DNA of 64,000 nt from Streptomyces regalis (GCF_001509475.1 NZ_LLZG01000388.1:96972-160971); one strand, 5' to 3'; numbered from the stretch's first letter, positions 36,044 to 45,342 are shown. A program made the numbers and translations. Notes: generated by a model not told the origin, from the letters alone.

Positions 36044-37306
36044 ATGGCCGAGCCGGCACAGTTCAGCGAAACACTTGCCGATCGCGTTGAACATGTGTTG
36101 AGGAAACGCCAGTTGGGTCCGCTCTCGGTGAAGGAGCTCATCACGGCGCTCGGCCCGGAGAGAGACACCTCCGCCACGACCCTGGCGGCTGAGCATCAGT
36201 TGGTGCAGGCTCTCCGAGAAGACGAGCTTAGGCGCGCAGCGCGCGGCAAGCGCCCTCGTTTCGGCATCACTGACGGGGAATCGGTGCGCCTTCGCCCACC
36301 GGGCAACCCGGCAGAAGCCGCGGTAGAGGAGTGGAACGAGAGGGTCAAGCTGGATCTCCTTGAGCAGCTCAGGGAGTGCGACCCGATTGTGTTCGAGCAC
36401 ATCGTGGCGCAGCTCCTCATCGCGATTGGCTATGAAGAGGTCCGTGTCACCAAGCGATCGAACGACGGGGGCGTCGACGTACACGCCATCTTGTCTGCCC
36501 GCGGCGTGACGCGTGTCCCTACTGCGTTGCAGGTGAAGCGGTGGCGGAAGCCTGTGGGGCGGCCGGAAGTGCAACAACTGCGTGGCTCCCTCAAATCCAC
36601 TCAGCAGGGCGTCATAGTCACGACAAGCGGCTTTTCGAGACCTGCGCTTGAAGATGCAGCCCGCCAGGACGGTAGCCCAGTCCATCTCATTGATGGACAA
36701 ATGCTCGCAGACTTGATGGTCGAACACGGTCTTGGGGTCCAGACTGCTCGAGTTGCGTTCTTCTCCCTAGACGAGCAACGCCTGACTGGTGGTTCACCTG
36801 CGGCTACGGCTACTGCCACGACTGAAGGTGACCAGGTCTCGTCTGGAGTTCGGCAAGGGAGCCAGATGTACTTCTTGGCCCAGCTGCCAGGGGGCCGAAA
36901 CGCCGACTACCTGTCCACGCTGGCGATCATGGCTCAGCTAGCGGAAGAGCAGCCGACGCTAGACGAATACATTGAAGCGTTCCAACAGCACTTCCCAGGC
37001 ATCTCAAGGGCGGACGAAGCGCGACGCCGGATGCGGGTCCTCCTCTCCCTGGGCCTGGCCGAGGTCGAGAGCAGTCACGTCACACTCACCTTCCTCGGAC
37101 GCCGCTTCGTCGACGACAGAGATCCGCGACTGCTGCGTGAAGCCTTCTTGGCCCGGATCGCAGGGGCGGCCGAGGTGCGGGCGCTCGTCGTAGACCTTGC
37201 CGACGACCGCGCGAGAAGGCAGCGAGTCCTTGATGATCCGCCTGCGGGGCTCAGCTCAACCCAAGCCACACTGGTGCTCAGGTGGCTCACGCAGCTTGGT
37301 CTGTGA
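36044..37306 (+). CDS. Mrr-type restriction endonuclease
   Basis: About 420 residues from the ATG at 36044 (GGGGAGA upstream; the 35939 frame start lacks one). FEHIVAQLLIAIGYEEVRVTKRSNDGGVDVHAIL followed by TALQVKRWRKPVGRPEVQQLRGSL is the Mrr catalytic core, with the D...QxK residues near 145, 163 and 165. Mrr-like enzymes cut modified DNA or are activated by it. A winged-helix-like C-terminal extension is present. It lies 227 bases after the DGQHR gene; a shared transcript is likely. Confidence 0.8.
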   Translation: MAEPAQFSETLADRVEHVLRKRQLGPLSVKELITALGPERDTSATTLAAEHQLVQALREDELRRAARGKRPRFGITDGESVRLRPPGNPAEAAVEEWNERVKLDLLEQLRECDPIVFEHIVAQLLIAIGYEEVRVTKRSNDGGVDVHAILSARGVTRVPTALQVKRWRKPVGRPEVQQLRGSLKSTQQGVIVTTSGFSRPALEDAARQDGSPVHLIDGQMLADLMVEHGLGVQTARVAFFSLDEQRLTGGSPAATATATTEGDQVSSGVRQGSQMYFLAQLPGGRNADYLSTLAIMAQLAEEQPTLDEYIEAFQQHFPGISRADEARRRMRVLLSLGLAEVESSHVTLTFLGRRFVDDRDPRLLREAFLARIAGAAEVRALVVDLADDRARRQRVLDDPPAGLSSTQATLVLRWLTQLGL

Positions 37307-37472
37307 AGCCATCCGGCGGGTGCCGGGTGGATGTGTCAAGCGCGACGGATACCGCAGCGACAGGGGCGCATTAGCGGCCATATGGATGGTTCGAAGTAAA
37401 AACGAACAGGCATGAAACTGCTAGCATCGGGACCTGTTTAGATCATGGTCCGAGCATGGGTTGGGGGAACAG

Positions 37473-39164
37473 GTGAACGAGATAACGCACACCTATCAGG
37501 CGTTTCGTACACTACAGACCGCTGAGAGTAAGCCGTTGGTGCTGTTCGCCGCCCCAGCTTTGGATATCGAAGAATGGGTGGGAGTTCCACAGCGGCGGAG
37601 GCTCGGCGATGAAGAGACTTCAGGATTCCAGCGCGAGGAAGATCCGCGTCGGATTCGTGAACTGACCAGGTTCTTCGGTGATAGGCATAACGTTACGCAA
37701 AATCCGCTCCTTGCTGCCCTCCAAGACCCAGAGAAGATTGTGTTCGAGGCGCTCGAACCGGACTCTCCGTTTGGCGAATTGAAAATCACCTACGAGGACT
37801 ACTCGAAGGTATCCATGCTCAAGCTCCTAAAGCGGCTTGTTGTCCGCCTCGAAGAGCGCGTTGACTCGCTTAACGATAGCGTTGTAGATCAGGCTCGGGT
37901 GACCCGACTCCTCGAACTGGAGAGTCAGCGCGTTGATTCGGAGAATGCTGATGAGAGTGAAGATCTAAACGGAGATGCAGCAAGCGAATATAATGGTGGC
38001 GATGAGGGCGACGCCGCCACAGTATTGCTTGCGGAAGAGACTCGGATTGTAGAATTCTATACCGAGCTCAAGGGAAGAATTAAGGTATTGGAGCATCTGG
38101 GCATCGAAGATATCGATGCTGTGCAGGGATTCACGAAGAGCGCCCTGCTGGGATACCTGAAGCCAGTGGTGCTTGTCGACGGGCAACACAGGCTGCGAGG
38201 GGCCGTCCTGTCGGCACGTTCCTTGGCGAAAACTTCCCAGGGAAAGAGTAATATTCTCGACGCAGTCGAGGGTGGCTTGGATCCAGCCGAGGCGGAGCGG
38301 AAGGTAATTCGCGACTTGTCGCGGAAGCTGCCGGTTTCACTTCTCATGGATGAGAGTCCGAGCGAGCATGTGTTTCAATTTGTTGTTGTAAATCAGAAGG
38401 CGATTCCCATGGGGAAGGCGCTACTCGGAACCATTGTTTCGACCAGTCTCAGTCGTGATGAGCTTCAACAGGTAGCCAAGCGTCTTCAAGGTGCGGGCAT
38501 CGAGCTCGAGGACTCTCAAGCTGTCGCCTACCTCACGCGAGCTGAAGAGAGTCCGTTCCGGAACTTGGTTCAGACTGGCATGGGCGGCGATCGTCCCGAC
38601 CTGCTCAAGTGGAGTGTCCTCCAGGGGCTTGTGTCGATTTTCCGTAAGTTGCAGGGAGGCCGGCCTTACCACGCAAAGGTCGACTACGCGAAGGCGTGGA
38701 GAGATTCCTACTTCCCTGAATGCGGCCTGGTGTCTGGGGACTCGGAATCGGAACGACTTGAAGACTGGTCGCGTCCTGACGGCCCATGGCGTGAAGTGTT
38801 CATTCGGTTCTATTCCAAGATCCGCGACTACTTCGGCGATCCTGGCGACGTTGATACGCTCAACGGATGGGGTAGTACGTCCGAGAGCAATTTGTTCAAC
38901 AAGATTTCCCTGACCATTCTGGCATGCGACTACTTCGACTTCATCTACACCAAGGGTGAACCGCTCGCGAGTTTTGAAGACTTTGAAGCGTCGCTCGACA
39001 AGTGGTTGATGGGTGGGCGGGTGAACGCATCGTACTTCAACAGGGATTGGAAACTGGAAGGAGCAAAGAAGGATCAGCTGGTAGTGAAGCATCTATGGTC
39101 GCAGAACTGGCATGAATATCGAAAAGTCCCGTCGAGCGCCATGCCCAAGAAGTTTAAGCCCTAA
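37473..39164 (+). CDS. Large DGQHR-domain protein 2, lower-GC
   Basis: About 563 residues. LKPVVLVDGQHRLRGAV at about residue 236 is the DGQHR motif, with an acidic segment (DESEDLNGDAASEYNGGDEGD) before it. FVVVNQKAIPMGKALLGTIV resembles the DndB/DGQHR fold's second conserved block. The start is taken as the GTG at 37473 behind GGGGGAA; a TTG at 37461 is the alternative. Codon use is clearly AT-richer than in its neighbours, so it and the HNH gene were likely acquired separately. Confidence 0.65.
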   Translation: MNEITHTYQAFRTLQTAESKPLVLFAAPALDIEEWVGVPQRRRLGDEETSGFQREEDPRRIRELTRFFGDRHNVTQNPLLAALQDPEKIVFEALEPDSPFGELKITYEDYSKVSMLKLLKRLVVRLEERVDSLNDSVVDQARVTRLLELESQRVDSENADESEDLNGDAASEYNGGDEGDAATVLLAEETRIVEFYTELKGRIKVLEHLGIEDIDAVQGFTKSALLGYLKPVVLVDGQHRLRGAVLSARSLAKTSQGKSNILDAVEGGLDPAEAERKVIRDLSRKLPVSLLMDESPSEHVFQFVVVNQKAIPMGKALLGTIVSTSLSRDELQQVAKRLQGAGIELEDSQAVAYLTRAEESPFRNLVQTGMGGDRPDLLKWSVLQGLVSIFRKLQGGRPYHAKVDYAKAWRDSYFPECGLVSGDSESERLEDWSRPDGPWREVFIRFYSKIRDYFGDPGDVDTLNGWGSTSESNLFNKISLTILACDYFDFIYTKGEPLASFEDFEASLDKWLMGGRVNASYFNRDWKLEGAKKDQLVVKHLWSQNWHEYRKVPSSAMPKKFKP

Positions 39165-39170
39165 CGCGAT

Positions 39171-40115
39171 ATGGACACTCGCGGGATTAAAAACTTCTAC
39201 AGCGTGCTCGCTGAGGCGCTGCCGGATCGGTGGTCAGAAGATGGGGTCCGGAAAGTTTCCCACCTAAGCACTCCGGAGGGTTTGCTGGGTAAGAATGAGT
39301 GGATTCTCCGAGCCGACTACTCAATGACTGTGGGGCGCTGGTTCATTGAAGGAATCGTCGATCTCGGAAGGTATGCGCGTAATAGTGACAATATAGGGCA
39401 CCTTCTTAAAGAGATTTCCACGTGCCTGCGCGAGCTCGACCCTAGTGCGCCGCTGGATGAAATTATGGCGACCTCGCGCCAGCTTGCAATGTTTGCGTGG
39501 CGAGAAGTCGAAGCTAGGCGGACGGCAGGTAGGCCCAGCATTGATCGTGCGCTTAAGAATGCTGTCTGGTTCAGAGATGAGCCTATGCAGCGTTGTTATC
39601 TGTGTGGCTACCGGTTCTCGGCGCACGCGAAGGACCGCTTTCTTGGTCGATCCAATGCTCCTTTTAAGCCTCACAGCCTGGTCGACTTCACTCGTCCGAG
39701 AGGGGTGAAGCCGAGGCACTTGGGTGTGGAACTCGATCACGTAATCCCTGTCGCTGAAGGCGGCGCAACAGATGTCCATAATCTCAAACTGGCCTGCGGC
39801 TGGTGCAACATTGTCAAGAGCAGCCTGTGGAGTGTGTACGACGCCAAGGCTTGGTCGGCGGGCGTCATAGATCACCCGTCTCTCGGTCTTACTTCAGTAC
39901 CCCAACCACTCTGGATGCTGCGCATAGTCGCAACGCGCGCGCGGTGCGAGGCACCCGAGGGATGTAGCGCACGTCTGACCACCAACGAATTGTTCGTTGC
40001 TCCTCGCAATCTCAAAGGAGCGTTGACACCTACGAATCTCATGGTCGTCTGTCGGCAGCACGACCCCTGGGCAGGGCACCGACTCATCAGCCCAACACTG
40101 CTGTCGAGTAGGTAA
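39171..40115 (+). CDS. HNH endonuclease
   Basis: 314 residues. CYLCGYRF (Cys142, Cys145) and later CGWC (Cys209, Cys212) bracket LDHVIPVAEGGATDVHNL (Asp189, His190, Asn204), a classic zinc-stabilised HNH motif. It starts seven bases after the DGQHR gene 2 stop, so the pair is an operon. The same low GC supports joint transfer. HNH domains in several PT-dependent restriction enzymes cut modified DNA, so a comparable role is plausible. It converges on terL, ending 18 bases away. Confidence 0.8.
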   Translation: MDTRGIKNFYSVLAEALPDRWSEDGVRKVSHLSTPEGLLGKNEWILRADYSMTVGRWFIEGIVDLGRYARNSDNIGHLLKEISTCLRELDPSAPLDEIMATSRQLAMFAWREVEARRTAGRPSIDRALKNAVWFRDEPMQRCYLCGYRFSAHAKDRFLGRSNAPFKPHSLVDFTRPRGVKPRHLGVELDHVIPVAEGGATDVHNLKLACGWCNIVKSSLWSVYDAKAWSAGVIDHPSLGLTSVPQPLWMLRIVATRARCEAPEGCSARLTTNELFVAPRNLKGALTPTNLMVVCRQHDPWAGHRLISPTLLSSR

Positions 40116-40133
40116 AGGCGTTGCCCTGCGGGG

Positions 40134-41681
40134 CTATCGCCGCCCATGCAGGCGACCGTCGGCATAGGACTCTGTCGTGGTGGTGGCGCCCGGAGCGGCG
40201 AGCTGCGTCAGGGCATGTACAGCCGCGTCCATACGGTCCGGTGAGTCCATGCCGGCGACCCACGTCACCATCTGCTGCTCCAACGGTGGCCACTCGCCTA
40301 CGTGGTGGACGCGTCCCTGCTCGTAGAGCTGGGCTATCGGCTCAGCCCTCAAGCGTTTTCCGTGCTTGGCTGTGACGGGCAAGACGGCGGGCATGAGCAT
40401 GTTCTCGGTGCGTTGCTCCCGCTCCAGTTCCTGCCACGCCTGGTGCAGGACTTGACGGCTCATGTCCCCGCCGTAGTTCGACTCGACGACGATCGCGTCA
40501 GCCCGCAGCTCGATGGCGAGCAAACACGTCTCCCGGCCCCAGGAGTCGGCGCCGCGATTACCAGAGCGGTCGTCCAGGACGTACAAGTGCCCCTCTCGGT
40601 CACTGGCTGCGGCCACGATGCCGGTCTCGTCGCCGACGGCAGACTCCCCACCCGCGGGGTCGACGGCCACGACGACCCGCGCGAGGTCGACGCCGCGGAA
40701 CTGGGCTGCACTGATGCGGTTGTTGGTGATCCACGGCCACTGCCACACGCCACCGTCCTGCGGGCGGGGCTGCTGCATGTAGAGGCTCCACCAGACACGC
40801 TCGCCCACGGAGCGGCGGATCTCGGCGAGCGCGTCCGTGTCGTACCGCTCCGGCCACAGGGCGGTGCCGACAGGACGGCCCAGAGCGTCATCCTCGGAGA
40901 GGGCGAGGGCGGGGAGGTCGATGACCGTCCAGCGGTCGCCTTCGTCTGCCAGGACTCGGCCAGCGAGGTCATCCTCATCCCAGCGGGTCTGGATGAGGAT
41001 GACGGAGCCGCCGGGCTCGATGCGGGTCAGCAGGACCGCCTGCCACCACTCCCACAGCCGCTTGCGCATGGTCGGCGAGGAGGCCTCTGCGGCGTCCTTG
41101 ATTGGGTCGTCCACCACGGCCAGGTGCGCGCCCTTGCCGGTGAGGCCGCCGCCGACACCGGCCATGACGGCGCCGCCCTCAGTGCCGGCCAGGTCGAAAC
41201 GGTTCGCGGCGGACGAGCCGGTGCGCAGGTTGATGCCGATCTGGGGGCCGTAGTTGAGGATCGCGTCCCTGATCCACCGGCCGTGGTCATCGGCGAGGTC
41301 GGAGGAGTAGGAGGCGATCATTACCCGGTGCTCTGGGCGACGCCGGAGGTACCAGAGCGGCGCCCAGCGGGCAGCACGGCGGCTCTTGCCGTGCCGGGGC
41401 GGCATGGTCAGCAGCAGCTTCGTCGGCTTCCCGGCAGCGACCTGCTCGAATGCCGCATCGATCTTCGCCAGGTGCGGGGCCTGCATCTCCCGCCCGTCAG
41501 TGAGGACGGACGCCATCGCGCCGGGCGAACGGTCCATCGCCAGCTCGCGCTCGATGCGTACAAGTCGCCCGCGGAGTTCGGGGGTGGAGGCTGCGGCTAT
41601 CTCACGGCGGCGTTGCGGGGGAAGCGACCGGTACAGCTGGAGAACCGCGGCCTCGTCAGCCCTGGCCACCCTCGCCCGCAT
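40134..41681 (-). CDS. terL: Terminase large subunit
   Basis: 515 residues. LLTMPPRHGKSRRAARWAP is the Walker A motif of the packaging ATPase, HLAVVDDPIKD the Walker B region, and VVVAVDPAGGES starts the nuclease domain. It drives DNA into the capsid. It overlaps terS by 26 bases. In a normal head operon the portal would follow; here the Dnd island separates the two. Confidence 0.9.
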   Translation of the reverse strand: MRARVARADEAAVLQLYRSLPPQRRREIAAASTPELRGRLVRIERELAMDRSPGAMASVLTDGREMQAPHLAKIDAAFEQVAAGKPTKLLLTMPPRHGKSRRAARWAPLWYLRRRPEHRVMIASYSSDLADDHGRWIRDAILNYGPQIGINLRTGSSAANRFDLAGTEGGAVMAGVGGGLTGKGAHLAVVDDPIKDAAEASSPTMRKRLWEWWQAVLLTRIEPGGSVILIQTRWDEDDLAGRVLADEGDRWTVIDLPALALSEDDALGRPVGTALWPERYDTDALAEIRRSVGERVWWSLYMQQPRPQDGGVWQWPWITNNRISAAQFRGVDLARVVVAVDPAGGESAVGDETGIVAAASDREGHLYVLDDRSGNRGADSWGRETCLLAIELRADAIVVESNYGGDMSRQVLHQAWQELEREQRTENMLMPAVLPVTAKHGKRLRAEPIAQLYEQGRVHHVGEWPPLEQQMVTWVAGMDSPDRMDAAVHALTQLAAPGATTTTESYADGRLHGRR

Positions 41682-42207
41682 CGCCTCCGGCGAGGCTGAT
41701 CAGCCGCTCCAGCTCATCCAGGCCTGCGGTCTCGACCTGTACCGCCCCACCGTCTGGACCGGACAGCTCTGTACGGACGGGCCGGTCCAGGCCGAGGAGG
41801 CGGCTGCTGCGCTCGATGATCCGCACCGCCCGGTCGACGGCCTGGTAGTCGCCGTTGCGGATCGCGGCCCGGTAGACGGTGAAGAAGAGGCGTTCGAGGC
41901 GCTCCACCATGAGCTGGCGCAGCTCGTCGGTGTTCTCGTCCAGCACGGTGGTGCGCTCGACGAGGGCCTTGGAGACGTCTTTACAGGCCAGCTCGATGAG
42001 GCGCTTGTCGGTCGGTGGTTCCAGACCGCGCTTGTACTTGTCGATGCCGTACCCCTGCGGGTACGCGACACCATCAGAGTTGATGGCTGGGTCGGCCGCG
42101 AGCTTGCGGCCGATCGTCAGCCAGTCGACGCCGGCGAGCTTGAGGTCGATCGCGTCAGCGCGGCGCTGGGTGATGGCGGCCCGTGTAGCGCGGTTGGGGC
42201 GGCCCAT
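41656..42207 (-). CDS. terS: Terminase small subunit
   Basis: 183 residues. The N-terminal HTH (RADAIDLKLAGVDWLTIGRKL...) and the position directly before terL identify it. It recognises the packaging site on DNA. A C-terminal helical region (VERTTVLDENTDELRQLMVERLERLFFTVYRAAI) would form the oligomer. It gives the element its own packaging specificity. Confidence 0.8.
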   Translation of the reverse strand: MGRPNRATRAAITQRRADAIDLKLAGVDWLTIGRKLAADPAINSDGVAYPQGYGIDKYKRGLEPPTDKRLIELACKDVSKALVERTTVLDENTDELRQLMVERLERLFFTVYRAAIRNGDYQAVDRAVRIIERSSRLLGLDRPVRTELSGPDGGAVQVETAGLDELERLISLAGGDAGEGGQG

Positions 42208-42433
42208 GACACAACTCCCTGGGCCCCGCGCCTACCGTCCATGATCCCTTACTGGAGCGCAGCAGCCTCGTTTCGCGCATTCGACCGAGCCGAGGTAGGG
42301 GAGTGCCAAGTAGAAGTTGGTTGCTGCCCCCGCTGCGATCGCGCGAGACTCCTCCTCGATTGCCCACCCGAAGTCACAAAGCCTGTTGAGAGATGGGCGG
42401 TTGACTTACCGCATGCTGGATGAGGGGGATGGT

Positions 42434-43189
42434 GTGACTGTTTGGGAACGTCTTCGACAGGATCTTGCGGCCAGGCGAAATCTCGATGTCTACGCCACCG
42501 TCGTCGTGGCTCTCGGGACCAGCATTCTGGCCGCCTTTGATATAGCGCCCACCAGCAAGATCATGAGTGCCATCCTGGCAGTGCTTGCAGTGCTCGCGTT
42601 CAGCACACTCGCGACACGGTCCGCTGTGGACGAGATGGCCCGGGGTGGTCGCGATGCGGGGGTGAGATTCCGGACGGACTTCCCAGGAGATCTCGAAACC
42701 CGCCGTGAGACGTCCTCCGACGTGTACATCATCGGCGTCAGCCTGAGCAGGGCCTTGGAGACCTCGTACCAGGAGTTCGAGCAGAACCTGCAGCGGGGCG
42801 CGAAGCTCCGCATCCTCCTCACCGACCCCGAGGCCGACGATGCGGCGGTGAGCACGCAGAACAAGCCCACGCGCCCACGCCCTGACGAGATCCGCGGAGA
42901 AATCCGACAGTCCCTGCGCCTGCTGGCCAGACTCCAAGCGGACACCAGCGGGCGACTGGAGGTACGGACCACGACCTCAGCTCTCAAGTTCGGCATGAAC
43001 TTCGTTGACGCCTCGAAGCCCAACGCGCTGCTGTGCATCCAGCTGTACGCATTCCGGCAGTCAGGCGAATCACGCCCGATCTTTGCTTTGACGCTGGCAG
43101 ACGGCGCGTGGTTCGAGTGCTACCGCCAACAGGCTGAGCACCTCTGGGCGGAAAGTTCCGTCGTGGATCTCACGGCGGCACCGGTGTAG
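42434..43189 (+). CDS. Two-span membrane protein with PLD-like domain
   Basis: About 251 residues from the GTG at 42434 with GAGGGG upstream. Two hydrophobic segments (VVVALGTSILAAFDI and IMSAILAVLAVLAFSTLA) near the N-terminus are followed by VYIIGVSLSRALETSYQEFEQNLQRGAKLRILLTDPE, a phospholipase-D-like or DUF5919-like fold. It lies on the plus strand, against the late genes, between terS and a small gene: a moron that may be a membrane-active effector. The function is inferred from fold only. Confidence 0.5.
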   Translation: MTVWERLRQDLAARRNLDVYATVVVALGTSILAAFDIAPTSKIMSAILAVLAVLAFSTLATRSAVDEMARGGRDAGVRFRTDFPGDLETRRETSSDVYIIGVSLSRALETSYQEFEQNLQRGAKLRILLTDPEADDAAVSTQNKPTRPRPDEIRGEIRQSLRLLARLQADTSGRLEVRTTTSALKFGMNFVDASKPNALLCIQLYAFRQSGESRPIFALTLADGAWFECYRQQAEHLWAESSVVDLTAAPV

Positions 43190-43370
43190 GGGCGGTTAAC
43201 AGGAGGATTCCCGATGGTGCAGTGAGATCGCGTAGAAGTCCACCCGCCCGGCCGGCTTGCCGTGCCTGGATAAGAGGGCTGTCTGAGGCAGGGGCCGAGG
43301 CGTCGGCGCGGGTGGTCGGACCGCTGCGGGGCCGCCGGTCTTTCTGGTGGCCCCGCATTCGATTAGTGGG

Positions 43371-43898
43371 TCATGCGAGCGTCAGCTGCTCTGGTCCATT
43401 CTCGTCGGCGTCGTCCGCTGGCGGAGTTGGTGAGTCTGGGACATCGCGGTTTAGCCGCAGCCACCATCCGAACTGCCAGTTCCGGCAGGTGCGATGGAGC
43501 TTCGACCGCCGCATCGGTGCATCGAGGGGAACCGTGTGCTCACCCCAGCCGAGAATGGGGCGGGCATTGGTCAGATGCACGCCCAGGCCGCGCACGAGGG
43601 CATCACCCTGCCAGGTCTGGCCCGGCGCGTACTCGAACGCAAGGTGAGCGTTGCGGGACCAGTCCCAGGGGATCGGCAGTGCGCACAGGTACCAGGCGAC
43701 TGGCGGATTCGCCGCGGGCAGGTGCAGGGTCTGCCGGGGCTGATGGGTGTTGATGTGTGGCCGGTCGCAGTCGCCGAACGTCTTCAAGCAGTGCTGGGTC
43801 AGGTCAAGTTCACGGATGCCGGCCAGCCACATGATGCGGTACCTGTCACGGGCTTCAATGTCTACGCGGACCCTGTCTGAGTCCGCCCCCGAATTCAT
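43371..43898 (-). CDS. Hypothetical protein of the phage region
   Basis: 175 residues with no recognised domain; contains PPVAWYLCALPIPWDWSRNAHLAFEYAPG and a Trp-rich stretch (NWQFGWWLRL). It lies four bases after the ParB-methyltransferase gene, so it belongs to that operon and may act on the same target. The start is an ATG at 43898. Confidence 0.5.
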   Translation of the reverse strand: MNSGADSDRVRVDIEARDRYRIMWLAGIRELDLTQHCLKTFGDCDRPHINTHQPRQTLHLPAANPPVAWYLCALPIPWDWSRNAHLAFEYAPGQTWQGDALVRGLGVHLTNARPILGWGEHTVPLDAPMRRSKLHRTCRNWQFGWWLRLNRDVPDSPTPPADDADENGPEQLTLA

Positions 43899-43902
43899 TG
43901 TT

Positions 43903-45342
43903 CTACCCCTCCAGAGTGGAATTCCTATCCTTGATCAATTTTACCAGAATTGACGAAATGCCCTCGTGCTTGCCGTGCTTAAATTCGTTAGGGTATGGCA
44001 TATTGAATTCCTCCGACAATGCCCTTTCGTATTCCTCGATCGGCAGGACTCGGGGGCGCTTGCAGACGGCCTTGACCGTGGCTCTGGTGGTGTCGCTGAT
44101 CGCCACCTCCTCGAAGTAGCGGGACAGCAGACCAAGGAGAGACTCCGGCGTGTGGTAGCGGATGCGCTGCCACTTGCCGCGCACGAACCGCATGTCTACG
44201 TTCTCGCTGTCGAGGAACGAGAGGCGGGTGGAGTCGCGGCTGATGGAATGCTCGGAGTTCTCGTACGCCAGCTCCCGCTCCAGGTTCCGTGTGCCGATGC
44301 ATACCTGCCCGTCGGCGGCGCACAGAGCGTTCACGGTGACGAGGACCCAGTGCTGGTAGTCGAGGCTGGTGGTGGCGTTGATGACGGAGTCGAGGACCAC
44401 CACCTCGTACAGCCCGTTCTCCTTCAGCTCGCGCTCGATGCCGCGGATCTGGCCGACGATGGTGCGGATGTCGACGGCGTACTTGCCCTTCAGGGTCCGG
44501 TACGGCTCGTAGTCCTGGATCTTGTAGCCCTTGGCGCGCAGGTGGCGGGCGTAGTCTCCGTGTCCGGCTCCGAAGTCCACCACCCGGTGCGAGGTGGTCA
44601 GCCATGGCAAGACCAGACGCTCCCACACTTCAGACTTGTAGCGGACCTTGTCGGCCTTCGCCTTCGAGGAGTGCTCCCTAAGCCTGTTGGGCTGGACAAT
44701 GTGCTGGTTCCACACCGGGGCCTGCTCCTCAAGGCCGGTCCAGTCGTAGACGCCGTACTCGCCGGTGAGGTCCTCGACGAGTTGGCCGGCGTCGAAGGAG
44801 GCGCAGGTCCAGGCAAGGATGTCGAAGCGTTGGGCCTTGGCGACGGCCGCGTACTCGGCGTTCAGGACAATGCGGCCCTGGTCATCGATGACGACGGAGC
44901 CCCACGGGCCATGGGCGGCGGTCATGAACCCGATCGCCTGTTGGAAGGGGAGGTTCTTCGACTCCTCCACCTCGATGGTCTGCCAGGGGATCCAGCACCA
45001 CTGGCCGATCGGCCCGGGCTCCGCGTACACCACGGACGATTCGGTCTCGACGCGGTTGTGCAGGAGGTTGAACTTGATCTCGTCCTGAAGCCGGACCTTC
45101 TGCGGCAGGATCATCGCTGCCGTTGTCGTCTGCCCGATTGCTTTAAGACCCTTGGTCCTCTGGTGGCCTGCGACCAGCGTGCCGTCCGCGTTGAGGATCA
45201 CGGGCTTCACGACGCCGTGCCGGCGCAGCGACCCTTGCAGGCGGACGAACGACTCGGGAGACAGACGCCGAGGGTTGTAGTCCGCGGGCCGTAGCTTCTC
45301 CAGCGGGTAGGCGGGGTCGAACCGTACGTCGAGAGAGGTCAC
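43903..45342 (-). CDS. ParB-domain and SAM-methyltransferase fusion
   Basis: About 479 residues from the GTG at 45342, which overlaps the stop of the next ParB gene. The N-terminal 90 residues are a ParB/sulfiredoxin domain (LRPADYNPRRLSPESFVRLQGSLRRHGVVKPVILN, VAGHQRTKG). The C-terminal half has VVDFGAGHGDYARHLRAKG, the SAM-binding motif of a class I methyltransferase. Such fusions are common in actinophages and probably modify phage or host DNA. A stand-alone partition role is unlikely. Confidence 0.7.
   Translation of the reverse strand: MTSLDVRFDPAYPLEKLRPADYNPRRLSPESFVRLQGSLRRHGVVKPVILNADGTLVAGHQRTKGLKAIGQTTTAAMILPQKVRLQDEIKFNLLHNRVETESSVVYAEPGPIGQWCWIPWQTIEVEESKNLPFQQAIGFMTAAHGPWGSVVIDDQGRIVLNAEYAAVAKAQRFDILAWTCASFDAGQLVEDLTGEYGVYDWTGLEEQAPVWNQHIVQPNRLREHSSKAKADKVRYKSEVWERLVLPWLTTSHRVVDFGAGHGDYARHLRAKGYKIQDYEPYRTLKGKYAVDIRTIVGQIRGIERELKENGLYEVVVLDSVINATTSLDYQHWVLVTVNALCAADGQVCIGTRNLERELAYENSEHSISRDSTRLSFLDSENVDMRFVRGKWQRIRYHTPESLLGLLSRYFEEVAISDTTRATVKAVCKRPRVLPIEEYERALSEEFNMPYPNEFKHGKHEGISSILVKLIKDRNSTLEG

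Noticed and set aside
34219..36177. 652-codon minus-strand frame opposite DGQHR protein 1
   Set aside because: Antisense shadow; the plus strand has the DGQHR motif, proper start and ribosome-binding site.
40302..41699. 465-codon plus-strand frame opposite terL
   Set aside because: Antisense shadow; Asp/Gly/Val-rich with no domain.
43966..45294. 442-codon plus-strand frame opposite the ParB-methyltransferase
   Set aside because: Antisense shadow of a gene with clear ParB and SAM motifs.
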